Both the position numbers and the translations under genes were made by a program. From assembly GCA_003427395.1 (NCBI GenBank), contig BFEA01000238.1, forward strand, positions 143,359 to 165,255: 21,897 nt of DNA, given 5' to 3'. Of this stretch, positions 9,911 to 19,795 are shown piece by piece. Position 1 is the stretch's first letter. The number at the start of each line of letters is the position of its first letter. The DNA comes from Chara braunii. Lineage: Eukaryota; Streptophyta; Charophyceae; Charales; Characeae. Under the pieces are notes generated by a model. The model was not told where the DNA came from. It saw only the letters and a program-made list of their open reading frames with translations, and did not search any database.

Positions 9911-10600
9911 GATATAATGCATCAGGGATTAGTTCAAAATTGGCTTAATACATAGTGTTAAATATATTGAGCTTGTTTCGTGCGATTTGACTGTGATGGG
10001 CGGCTACATCGATGACGGACTACAACGACAATACAATAGTTCGATTGGTCGGCGATGGCGCAGAGATAAAGACAGATGGAGATAGATGGAGACAAATGGA
10101 GAAAGGTGGCGCAACAATGGGGATAGATGCACAAAGATGGCATGGCGATGGAGAGAGATCGTGAAACGATGGAGAGAGATCGTGCACCGATGGAGAGAGA
10201 TGGCGCACCGATGGAGAAAGATGGCGCGCCAATCGAGAGAGCAGGCGCAACGATGGTTAGCGATGGCGCACAGATGCAGAGATCTGGTGCAGCGATGGTT
10301 AGCGATGGTGAACGATGGTCATCGATGGCGAGCCGACGGGAAAATCTGGCGCAACGATGGTTAGCGATGGCGCAACGATGAAGATAGATGGCGCAGGAGT
10401 GCCGCATATCTCACTACTGACCTAGACAACATCATTTAAAGGCTAATTAATGTCTTAGATATAATGCATCCGACATCAGTTCAAAATTAGCTTAATCAAA
10501 GTTATATCCGTCGTGTTAATCCTTCATTACGCATACCTGACTTGTTTCATGCGATTCCACAATGATGGGCAATTGCACCGACGACGGACTACAACGATAA
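9911..10600. repeat. 547-bp segmental tandem duplication (leader of minisatellite blocks)
   Basis: GATATAATGCATC with the following TTCAAAATT(G/A)GCTTAAT, then TTGTTTC(G/A)TGCGATT and GA(C/T)GACGGACTACAACGA(C/T)AATACAAT, occurs at 9911-10035 and again at 10458-10605. Each leader is followed by the same kind of 21-bp minisatellite, so leader plus array was duplicated as a unit and the arrays then diverged. Confidence 0.75.
10086..10395. repeat. 21-bp minisatellite, first block
   Basis: A 21-bp unit close to GATGGCGCAACGATGGAGAGA repeats at least ten times with substitutions and very few indels. Its period of seven codons keeps frames open on both strands. The plus strand would read degenerate MERDGAP heptads and the minus strand LSPS-type heptads. 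Neither looks like a real protein, and both follow from the repeat period. Confidence 0.85.
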
Positions 10601-10604
10601 TACA

Positions 10605-11210
10605 ATGGCGATGGAGAGGGAATTCGCTGCGATGATAAATCCCGCAGCGATGGAGACGAGATCGAGCAGGAGCTATGGAGAGAGATGTCGCAACGATGGA
10701 GAGAGTCCGCGATGGAGAAAGATGGGCGGAGATGGATAGGGAACACACAGAGGGTCTAGCGAGATCACGCAAGAGCAACGGAGACAGATGGCGCAGCGAT
10801 GAAGAGAGATCGTGCAAGAGTGACGGAGAGAGATCGCACAGAGATGAAGAGAGTCCTTGATGGAAAAGATGGCGCAGCAATGGAGAGAGATCAGGCAAGA
10901 GCGATGGAGAGAGATGACGCAGTGATCGAGAGAGATCGCTCAGGAGTGACGGAAAGAGATGGCGCAGAGATGGAGAAAGTCCGTGCTGGAGAAAGATGGC
11001 GCAGCGATGGAGAGAGATGGCGCAGGATATGGCCCAACTCTGCGATGGCAGGGATAGCGATGGAGAGAGATGCCGCGGCAACGGAATGGATAACGATGGT
11101 CAGCGCTGCGATGGTACCGATAGCGATGGAGAGCGCTGCGATGGTGGCGATAGCGATAGCGATTGCCAGCACTGCGATGGAGGAAATAGCTGTGCGCAAC
11201 GATGGTGATG
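10605..11210. repeat. 21-bp minisatellite, second and longer block
   Basis: The same unit family as the block at 10086-10395, with more variable spacing: CGATGGAGAGAGAT, GGCGCAG and GTGACGGAGAGAGATCG words. It grades into GCGATGGTGGCGATAGCGATAG words near 11100-11200. The plus-strand frame 10799-11482 (227 codons) and minus-strand frame 10527-11081 (184 codons) are repeat by-products. Confidence 0.8.
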
Positions 11211-11229
11211 AGTTAAGTGCATCGACGAC

Positions 11230-11900
11230 TGTGGCGATGGCGAGCATAAGAATGGATGCGATTCCGTTCGCAAGCGCAACGTTGGTTCAAAATAGAGCGA
11301 TTGCGGACATTCGCTATCCAACGGCGTTGATATTTGCAAAATGTCGCAATGTCTGCCAGACCATATTTTGTTCGTTTCCAGTGCTGACCTTGGCGCGCAA
11401 CGAACCGCCGCGCTGGGATTTCAGGACCGTTCGGAATTGTGCCTCGGCGCGCAACGGACCGTCGCGCATCGGCGCGCAATGAACGGTTGCGGTGCGATTA
11501 CTGCGCCTGACCTCGGGGGGGGTAACGAAGCTCCACTTTGTACGCCGGATCGTGACAATCGACGACCGAGACTACAACAACGAAAATCACCTAGACTGTC
11601 CCTTACTTTCTCGAAAGTTCATATCAATGCACGCCAGAGTTGGCGGAGAATTTGGGGCCTCTGACATGCAAGTGGCTTCTTTGATCTGCGCCGTTGAATT
11701 TCGTAGATCGACAAGCAGCAATTTACAGTACCTCTGACCTTTCGAGTCCCAACCTGTCCTTACCGTTTTATAGGCCCTGGTGTCTTATAGGCCTTGACAT
11801 CCTATTGGCCCAGGCATGTGATATGCGAACAACCGCCGAATCGAAACGCCGTCTCCGCACCCTGCTTGGTCCCCACGCAAGGCCTGCTGCTGGAGAGTTC
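11230..11900. other. No supportable gene; GGCGCGCAACG repeats
   Basis: GGCGCGCAA(C/T)G recurs near 11393, 11442 and 11471. Around 11745-11810 the words TATAGGCC and TATTGGCCC recur three times. Short open frames are present but none has a motif. Confidence 0.35.
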
Positions 11901-11915
11901 CTCTAGGCAGAAAAG

Positions 11916-11923
11916 TATAAAAG
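11916..11923 (+). promoter_or_regulatory. Possible TATA box (TATAAAAG)
   Basis: TATAAAAG in a GC-rich context, followed by GC- and pyrimidine-rich sequence, resembles a eukaryotic core promoter. It lies about 1.6 kb upstream of the large coding relic, with repeat-rich sequence between. If it is the promoter of that unit, the 5' leader would be long or spliced. This is a match on sequence only. Confidence 0.2.
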
Positions 11924-12035
11924 GCGTTGCCGCCCTCGTTGTATCCTTTTTGTTGCCTGCCAACTCCACAGGGAAAGTCGCGGTATCACTACCACGCGCG
12001 TGTTGATATCTTGTCTTCACCCACCACGTCCTTCC

Positions 12036-12153
12036 GCCATAGCCGGTTCGGTCTTCGTAGCGCGACTTCTATTCGCCATAGCCGGTTCGCTTTTCGTAAC
12101 TCGATTTCCCTCGGCCATAGTGGGTTCGCTCGTCGTAAGTCCATATCCGTCTG
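12036..12153. repeat. 39-bp tandem repeat, three copies plus one outlier
   Basis: GCCATAG(C/T)(C/G)GGTTCG begins units at 12036, 12075 and 12114, exactly 39 bp apart. A diverged fourth copy (CACCATAGCCTATCCGCG) lies near 12378. The length is a multiple of three, so short frames run through it. Non-coding. Confidence 0.8.
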
Positions 12154-12264
12154 ACGCTCGTCGTTCACAGAACGTTTTACGAAGGTAAAATGCTATTTCA
12201 ACTATCCCAACTGTATCCGATGTCCGAACAGATTCCCAGATGCTATGTCTGCGTCGCATGTTGA

Positions 12265-12658
12265 AGCCCGAATCAGTTCCCGATTTTGTTGTTTCGCAGC
12301 TCCACAGGTCAAGTCGCGTTATCGCCACGGCCCACGTTCTAATATGATCTTTTCTTCACCCTCCACCTCTGTCCACCATAGCCTATCCGCGCTTCATAGC
12401 TCGATTTCCTTTCGCCGAGGCTGAACCTGCAAGCTACAAAGCTGCCAGGATATTGTTTCTATATATGTATATATAGCAGCATACACTCGTCAGTGCCCTT
12501 GTTGAACGACGAATCAATTCCCGATTTTCGTTCACGTGTCCCTTGTGAGGTCGTCGACCTGGGATATCTATATATATATAGACACGTATATACATATACA
12601 TGTACTCGACTCTCTCTCTCTCTATAAGGTCGAATTAATTCGCAGTTTTTGTTAAATA

Positions 12659-12718
<60 letters not shown>

Positions 12719-13460
12719 GGCACTCGCCCGTGCCGCTTCTATAAGGCCGAATTAATCCGCAGTTTTTGTTCTTCCGTGCCGCTCCTATACGGCCGAGTTA
12801 GTTTTGCGTCCCACAGTGTTCTAGGAGCTGTCGCCCTTCGTATCCAGAACTCTGAGTTAGTTCGCACTTTGTCGACACCTAGTGGGATATGTTTTATGTC
12901 TTTGTTTCTAAAATTCCGGATTAGACGCCTCTTTCCTTAAAACAGGCTCTTCATTTCCAGAAGACAAGACTCCTCTTTCTTGAAAGTAGGCTCTTTCCTG
13001 TAAGTAGGCTCTTCATTTCCAGAACTGCGAGTTGTTGCCATTCGTATCCAAAACTCTGAGTTAGTTCGCACTTTTTCGACATGCGTGCTGTACGTGTTTC
13101 AGGTCTTCATTTCGACAACTTAGAGTTAGTTCGCACTTTCTTCAAGATAAGCCCCGTCTTTCTGGCACACGAGTTCCTTGTTTTCGGAATTGCGAGTTGG
13201 AAATGTTGTCTTTTCTCCATAATTGTGAGTTAGTTCGCACTTGTCGGTGACCATGTTGTACGTGTTGTAGAGGTCTTCATTTCCACAACTCCGAGTTAGT
13301 TCGCATTTTCACCAAGATAAACCGCCTCTTTCTTCATCTACAGGATTGTGAGTTGTTTCGCACTCTGTCCAAAATGAGTTGTTATCTTTCCTCCCAACAC
13401 ACTCCGCCACAGTAATGTTGTCTTCGTTCCCACAACTCCGAGTTAGTTTGCACTTTGCAG
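12265..13460. repeat. Degenerate array of GAGTTAGTTCGCACTTT motifs
   Basis: A word evolving from CGAATCA(G/A)TTCCCGATTTT (about 12269 and 12510) through CGAATTAATTCGCAGTTTTT (12628, 12747) to GAGTTAGTTCGCACTTT recurs at about 12855, 13060, 13125, 13227, 13289, 13349 and 13439, every 60-110 bp. Between copies, TCTTCATTTCCA(G/C)AACT and CTCTTTC recur. The array ends just before the large coding relic. No gene was recognised; the TTCATTTCCAG words could serve as 3' splice sites if a leader is spliced here. Confidence 0.65.
12565..12713. repeat. TA microsatellites
   Basis: A short TA tract sits near 12566-12582, a run of CTCTCTCTCT near 12611, and an uninterrupted (TA)n of about 44 bp at 12669-12713. 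They interrupt the degenerate motif array. Confidence 0.9.
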
Positions 13461-13547
13461 TTGTACTCTTAGGAAAACCTTGTGGCTTTCTCCGGGTCAA
13501 CCGGTTTACTCAAGGCTCGGGCGTATTGGTCTCAAGTTGGGAGTAAA

Positions 13548-15303
13548 ATGGCATCCGCGAAAAACACATCGACAAGCGTTGGGTCGTTGCCCCTGGGGAG
13601 GTACGACCTCTTCAACAATCCACTCCTCAGTATTTCCATACGAGGGATGCGCAATGGCTTTTGGACTACGTTGTTGAGGGGAGCCTTGTTGGGCCAGTTA
13701 TTTTCATGCGACCCGCTTGCTTTCCAGAAGTTGAGGGAGCAGCTGACATTCATCCTCTCGGTACCATCGCTTCGTTCAGCAAACAGTCTGGAGGCTTGCT
13801 GAAAATCCACACTAACATCTTCTACGAACACTGCAGACTGCCTTACAAAGGTGTTAAGTGTGCGATAGTGTCGATCAAGAGTTTCGCGGGGTACGGTTCG
13901 AACATGCTACTTTGTCGTCACTTCAAAGGGTTTTACGATGGCAAAAGGAGGTGTCTTCCACTGCCAATGGAATATCGCGATCTTGCGCTGAACGTGCCGA
14001 AAGAGCGTCCGATTCTTCGGCAAGAATATGTTTTCCGGCTTCTGCCAACCCATGAAGGTTCGTCCAGCTTGGCTCAAGAAACCCCTGTGACGACAGTGGG
14101 GCACGAGAGTGTGATTCACGACACTGAGGGTCAGGGCAAGGGGCACACGAGCAGCATTCAGACGCAGGTAGGCCCGGATGCTCCTGGGAACACGTCTGGC
14201 TTGCATTCTCCAGATGCAGGGACTCACCGGGTCGGTACTCCGAAAATCCTCAAGTTTGTCTGCCAGGGTGAGACATATTCGCTTCGAGATGAGGCGAGAA
14301 GAGAATCCGGCAGTTTAGGGCAAGAGGTTGGAGGGAATGAGGTTGAAGGGATGGGCGCTGTGCGCGACAGCTCCCGCGCGACAGCTCTGGCGGGAGCTGA
14401 CTTCTTCGGAGAAGATGCGCGAGCGACACAAAAGACGGTGCGAGAAGAGGTGGCGGAACAAACCCAGCGCATGAAGAGGATGAAAGGACACTTGCAACCG
14501 ATGATTGACGGGGATGAAGGTGACGTCGAAGAACGTGCCTCGGGAAAGAGGACGCCAGGGATGCGTGGCGGACAAGAACAAGGAGTCAAAAAGAGGCAGT
14601 TGAAGCAAGAGGGTGCAACAACAAGTAAGAAAGCGAAGAGGCCTGGCGGTTTGATCATCTGCGAAGGACAAGCTATGGGTGAAGGAGATTCGGTTCGTCT
14701 AGGTATTGTCGCCTCGAGAGAACCTTCAGAGAAATCCAAAAGGAAACTGGCAGCTGAAGAAGGCGATGGCCAGAAGAAACCTATGAGGAGGAAGACTGCT
14801 GAGGGGACGAGTGGTGGCAAAAGGGCGGTCGGTAGGCAGTACGATGAAGTGGCAGCGTTTTGGCTCGAATACGAGCGGAACGATGACGGTGAGATCGTGG
14901 AGAATGAGCTCCCCATTCAACTGCTCATCGACCCAAGGAAGGTCTGCGACATCCCACCGTGGAAAAGATATTACAATCACCGCAGTCTCACTCGCGATGG
15001 TGTGGAGAACATCAAGGGTGCGATGCTAAGGCAGTTCCACGAGGAAAAGGGAAGATCTGGACAAAAAACCCTTTGGTTATGGCACCCATCTATAAATCGG
15101 TGACGCATAAGCCGGAGAGCGCTGAGAGGATTCACAAGGATGTCTTCAAGCCAGAGGACAAGGACTTCTATTAGCCCGTCAATGGACAACACATCGTGGC
15201 TGCTGTGAAGGAGTTGGCCGATGAGCCAATATTCGAATTGTGGAAGATGCACTCGTGGCCGGCGAGAGTCGTACGGTTCTCCGACAAAGAGTTTGGGGGG
15301 TTA
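13548..15303 (+). pseudogene. N-terminal region and ParB/sulfiredoxin-like domain (segment 1)
   Basis: ATG 13548 has good plant-type context (AAAATGGC), but its frame changes soon. The main frame is open from 13547 to 15103. About 130 ordered residues of unknown type come first. Then a disordered basic linker (about 14,040-14,850) has nuclear-localisation-like clusters such as KKRQLK and SKKAKR. From about 14,906 there is a ParB/Srx-like pattern: a strand PIQLLIDPRKVCDIP, a helix RDGVENIKGAML and a strand KTLWLWHP. A frame change near 15,090 and TAG 15172 follow, then the signature PVNGQHIVAAVKEL (about 15,175-15,216), then ARVVRFSDKEF and, past a frameshift in a G6 run, LQVSLTEN. The NGQHxxxAA box and the later SDKE...EN match ParB (GERRxxA, then EN) and the GHxR box of ParB-methyltransferases. 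ParB-like domains bind nucleotides and act in DNA binding or modification. Confidence 0.6.
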
Positions 15304-17494
15304 TTTACAGGTCAGTCTCACGGAGAACACAAAACACAAGATGTCTAAGCAGTGTATGCAGAAGGCCGCTTTCGAGGACATGCGGGAGGCATGGGAGAAT
15401 CAAGGAAGGCCGGTGGCCATTCAAGGGAACCCTTCTGGTAAGGAGACTGAAAAACAAGCATTTTTCGACTTCCAAAAGCTGCTTTTGGGAAAGAGTCTGA
15501 ACGACGCTCACTGGATGATGGCACCTAAAGCGACAACGCTCGCCGACAAGGACCACGTCACTCCCATTGGCAATGCATTGAGGCAATGGATGCTGCTCGT
15601 GACGGCCGGTGATGAGGTTTTCCGCAAAGGCATGGAGTTCTACGACAAATGGGCCGAGGGAATTTTGTTGGGCAGAGACGGGAAGACGCCCTTGTCGAAG
15701 TCGGGCAAATACATGCCAGACAAATCTCCGGGTCTTCAAGCGATTCCAGAAATAGGCGCGAAAGGGGCGGCTGCTAAAACGAAGATGGGGTGGCTGGTCT
15801 GGGTCCCGCCGCCTCCGACCAAAAAGAAAACGCAATTGGACGACAAATTTTTCGTCGTCGTGAAAGAGCCAGATATGTTCTGTTGGTAGTCTCTCGCTGA
15901 CATGACGGATGCCGAAAAACTGTCGATCCTCGACGATATTCTCCCGCTGAGGGGAGTGTTCGTGCAATCGGCGGGCGGGTATCTAAAACGTCAGCATAAG
16001 CCTGAAATTAAAGACATGGTCGCGACGAGGAAAGTGGACCGCGTGATGCTCCGCATATTTCACTACATCTTGTTCCTCGAATACGAGGAGGACTCAGAGG
16101 TTTGGCGGTATGGGAGCCAGTTTTTTCGGACCGAGGAACATCTTTTGGCGGAGTTCGCGCCGCGGGGCCTCACGAATCAGGTGTTGGCCGAGCTGCGGAA
16201 GCATTTCCAAGGCGCGGTGGAGTACGTGAACACTTGCAAATGTTGTCCTCCGTACTGGGAGTCCCTCGACGAAACGAAGAAAATGTATGATGATGAGAGG
16301 TTCCCTAAATCTTTCGAGAAGTCCATCCGCTCCATCTTGCGAACGGAGGAAGAGGTACAAGACACGATCAGGGTCAACGGGAATGTGAGACACATCAAAT
16401 GTCACAAGATCAACCGGGTGACCAGCCTTATTCCTTTCAATTGTCCAACTTCCCTGGCTCACACTCGTCTTAGTGAGATCCGCGAGATTGTGCGACATTA
16501 CGTGTGCAACTTGTACGTCCTCGATTTGTGTGATCCCACACTCCTCTCAAATTGGCAAGAAGACAATTTCGCCTCCTTGCAAGGCGTTCTCCAAACCCTA
16601 TCGCCAAGGCATTGGGCACTTGTCGTCTTCTTCCCCTCTCGTTGGGAGCTCAGTTTCTTGAAAGGCATGCCCAAGCTTAGCGTTCATCACGTCAGGACAG
16701 GGAAGTGGGTGCGCCATGCACAAAAGAAGTCCAATGCTCGGGAAGGCAATATGCTGGTCGAGGAGTATGATCGTTTGTATATGGTTTTCAATGGCGACAA
16801 CCAGGAAGACAACACGGTCGCAGTCTTCCCGGCCAATAGTCCATCAAAGCCTCCCCGTGCCAATGCTCCAAGTCCGGCCAAACCCACGACGGCAGCCCGC
16901 TCGAAAGTTGCCTGCTCATCTGACCCGTCAGGACAGGCTGTGGCCTGTTTCGACGTGGCAGACGAGGACAAGTTCCCTCGTAGCCAGTGGGAGGACGACG
17001 GTGTGACAAGTGTTCGAGGAGCTGCTTACGGGGGGACAGGGAGCGCAACCCACTGCGGGAGAACTTTTTCGTCTGTCGTGTGGAAGCTCCTCCGCAGTGG
17101 TCGGAACGTCGTTGCGTTAGAGGACGAGGCGAAGATGATTGATTACCTTTGCAAGTTCGTGAAGACACGCGTACGGGACCCTCGCCGCCATTGCTCTTTT
17201 GTCCAGACCACCGACGAACGAAACTGGGATCCCAAACGTGATATGTATTGGAAATTGTCGGAGAAGAAAAGGACGGAGGTTTGGGAGTTCCTTTTCCTGC
17301 CAGGACCGCCTGCTCAGACTGACCTGGAATACAACCGACGGAGGAACCTCGTGTTCGGTGTGCTGAATGGTTACCACGATGCACCCAGGGAATCTGTCTC
17401 AAATTTCCTGAAAAGGCTAGAGCGTGATGACCGAACCGCTGACCCTCGAAAACTGCAAGGCGCAGTTCGACGAGGAGGACCCTTTCGACGCTGA
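15221..17494 (+). pseudogene. Helical region and beta-class DNA methyltransferase-like domain (segment 2)
   Basis: One frame covers this whole span, interrupted only by TAG 15887. After the end of the ParB-like domain comes a helical region of about 170 residues without a known match, with a Pro- and Lys-rich patch (WVPPPPTKKKTQ). Downstream of the TAG, numbering from ATG 15902, residues 199-246 form a strand-helix-strand pattern (YVLDLCDP, then WALVVFF), and residues 373-421 read AAYGGTGSATH, then WKLLRSGRNVVALE. The latter resembles the SAM-binding motif I plus motif II acidic residue of DNA methyltransferases. Placement near the end, after a ParB domain, fits the beta-class order. The canonical catalytic [DNS]PP[YFW] is not intact: candidates are CPPY (residues 115-118) and DPTL (211-214). 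It may be inactive or only distantly related. A Pro/Ala/Ser linker (310-335) separates the halves. Confidence 0.45.
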
Positions 17495-18686
17495 GGACAT
17501 GGAGGAGATGAGCGACTCCGAAACCTTCGATTTCGAATCCATGCCACTTCCTCGGGTGGTTGCACAGGTTGATGATGAAGGGGAAGGTGTTCCCCGAAGA
17601 TATAGCACGTCCCCTGCCGGTTTGAAGCGTGTGTTTGAGTGTGAAACAGTCAAGAACCAATCTTCTGATGACGGGGAAGAAGAGAGAGACTATGATTACG
17701 TACTTGGTGACAAGCTCCCTAGGGACCATGATACCCAGGAGAATGACATGCTCTTCTTCTACGGGAAGCATCACTGGTTCCCGCCAGAGGATGTCTGGGG
17801 CCACAACGTCGTCTGGCACCCCAGGAAATTCCAACCCGCTGTAAAGACAGGAAAGTGGGTCATGGCAATGAGGCAAGCTGATGGCAAGTGGAGTGGCATG
17901 AACAGATTGGGAGCGGGTCCATTTGAAAAAAAGGCGAGAAAAGCTCTGGTGGAGCATTTGAGGGTTATGAACCCCAACAAGAGTCTGCCGGACGTCAATG
18001 CGTATGCAGGCCAAAAGCTAGATGAGTTGTACGCCAAAAAAATGTCGGAGTTTCGAGCGCCTTTCTACGCACTCAAGACGGCACTGTCTCGTGGCATTCA
18101 CTGGCGCATGCCGCAACCTCCGTCGGGTGGTCAGCATCCGGGAGGTGGTCGGCGAGGTGATGGAGGAGACGGCGCAGGACCTGGTGGAGGAGGTGACGGA
18201 GGAGAGGGCTCGGGATCTGGTGGTGATGAAGCAAAGGGGAAGGGGCCAGGCGAAACGTCGTAGGAACCAAAGGGCTTCGGCGGAAAACGGTCCGGTGAAA
18301 AAGGGTCGGGCGGAAAGGGGTCGGGCGGAAAGGGGTCGGGCGGAAAGGGGTCGGGCGGAAAGGGGCCGAGCGGAAAGCGTAGAGCGTTCGGGAGTCATGA
18401 GTCTAGCAGAACTGAAAGCCGCTGCGAAGGGAGTCGAGACTCGGACATGCGAGATGAGGCAGCCCTGAGGTCTTATCAAGTGCGAGTACATTCGCACTTG
18501 TCTGCGAGGACTTTGTTTCACGACGTCGGCGAGCGCAAAGTGCTGGAGGGGCCCACTGCAAAGGTGTTGGAGACCAGGCCTAGCGAGTATGAACGTTATG
18601 CTCGGAGGGTGCATCCATCGATTTTCAGAGCAAGAGAGCAGCGGATCCGGGGGAAGAGGAGCTGTCACAGGGCGCACATGCTGTGA
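17424..18686 (+). pseudogene. Acidic region, unknown domain and Gly/Lys-rich tail (segment 3)
   Basis: This frame overlaps the end of segment 2 by 71 bp. Either it starts at ATG 17427 or a frameshift near 17,420 joins them; the text on both sides reads smoothly (NFLKRLE, then MTEPLTLENCKAQF). It begins with a very acidic stretch (DEEDPFDAEDMEEMSD), then a compact region rich in aromatic residues (FYGKHHWFPPEDVW, GKWVMAMRQADGKWSG) and a helix (EKKARKALVEHLRV), and then a Gly-rich tail. TAG at 18261 interrupts, but the same frame continues in the same low-complexity style with GSGGK repeats, then DMRDEAALRSY. It loses frame near 18,601. No known family was recognised; a disordered linker between enzyme domains is the simplest reading. 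Confidence 0.45.
18304..18376 (+). repeat. 15-bp tandem repeat encoding GSGGK
   Basis: The unit GGTCGGGCGGAAAGG repeats about five times; the last copy is diverged (GGCCGAGCGGAAAG). In the segment 3 frame it reads GSGGK; in the next frame it reads GRAER. Both are open, and the surrounding frame favours GSGGK. Confidence 0.85.
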
Positions 18687-19200
18687 ACCGGGAAGAGGAG
18701 ACTCAACACTGGCCGCCTAGCAGAGTGCTGGATGATCTCGACGCAGGAGTGTTTAAGACCGGGGCTAGCGGGCATCTACGTCCTCCTTCGGAGGGTGCGT
18801 CCGACGACTTGGAGAGCAAGAGTACACCACTTCCGGGGGAAGGGGAGCTCTCACAGGAAGCGCATGCTGTGCAGCGGGAAGAGGAAACTCAACATTGGCC
18901 GCCTAACGAAGTGCGGGAGGGGCTCGATGCAGGAGCGTTTGAAACCAATGCTAGCGAGCATCAGTGTCATGCTTCGGAGGGCGCGTCCATCGATGTTGAG
19001 AGCAAGAGTGCAGCAGCTTTGGGGGAAGAGTACCTCTCACAAGAAGCGCATGCTGTGCAGCGGGATGTCGGGTCGGGCGGAGGTGAAAACCACGGTGAAG
19101 GGAGTCGAGATTCCAACACGCGAGACGAGGCTGCCCTGGGGTCTTATGAAGTGCGAGTAGATTCGCAATTGTCTGTGAGGACTTTGTTTCATAATGTTGA
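18451..19200 (+). repeat. 671-bp-spaced duplication bracketing the 62-codon repeats
   Basis: GAGA(T/C)GAGGC(A/T)GCCCTG(A/G)GGTCTTAT and the following GTGCGAGTA(C/G)ATTCGCA(C/A)TTGTCTG, then GAGGACTTTGTTTCA, occurs at 18451 and again at 19122. The first copy contains a perfect 9-bp inverted repeat (CAAGTGCGA at 18477 and TCGCACTTG at 18492); the second has lost the symmetry. Confidence 0.8.
18691..19062 (+). repeat. 186-bp (62-codon) tandem repeat
   Basis: GGAAGAGGA(G/A)ACTCAACA(C/T)TGGCCGCCTA marks units at 18691 and 18877, and GTGCAGCGGGA recurs at 18869 and 19055, exactly 186 bp apart. A diverged copy ends at about 18,690 and a shortened one lies at about 19,300-19,395. The unit length preserves the reading frame. 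Confidence 0.85.
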
Positions 19201-19621
19201 GGACAGTCCTCGCCGCAGTACACAGCACGATTGTCCTGTTCAAGACGACACCTTGCTCTTGCACCTCTTCGAAGAGGGTGAACGTTTACAGCGTGCGGCG
19301 GCATCTGTTCAGGGGCCCGCTGTAGGAGTGTTGGAGACAGAGGCTAGCGAGTGCGAAGGTGACACTTTGGAGGAGACGCATGCTGTGCAGCAGGATGAAT
19401 AGCTTCTCCAAGGCTCGTCGGGAAATGCCATCAACATCGGGGACACCGATTTGATTTTGCACAGCGGGTCGCCACTTACAACGCAAGACGGTGACGTTAA
19501 GGGAGGTCATGGGACGTTTGTGGAAGGCAAAGAGCGTGGGCGGGAAGGATGTGCATGGACGTTTGGGGAAGCTCATCTTCGTGGCGATGAGGAGGGCGAA
19601 GAAGAACCCGTCCTGGAAACT

Positions 19622-19795
19622 CGGCTTCATGACGATCAGGAAGGCAAAGAACCCGTGGGGGAAGCTAAGCTTTTTGGTGGTGACGTGTCGGCTCGGCTTC
19701 ATGACAATGAGGCAGGCGAAGAAACCGTAGGGGAAGGTCAACTTTATGCTGGTGAGGTGTCGGCTGGGCTTCATGCCAGTGAGGTGTCGGCTCGT
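19622..19795 (+). repeat. 72-bp (24-codon) repeat
   Basis: CGGCTTCATGAC occurs at 19622 and 19694, 72 bp apart, each followed by a (G/A)A(C/A)GGCGAAGAA/AAAGAACCCGT-like block, GGGGAAG and GTGTCGGCT. A third truncated copy starts near 19,770. Confidence 0.7.

Noticed and set aside
10086-11482. Heptad-repeat proteins on both strands
   Set aside because: The 21-bp repeat period alone keeps the frames open on both strands; no non-repetitive domain is attached.
16788-18014. 408-codon minus-strand open frame
   Set aside because: It lies opposite the methyltransferase-like and following segments, whose plus-strand frames carry recognisable motifs. Its product is Arg/Ser/Pro-rich without domain features, as expected of an antisense shadow.
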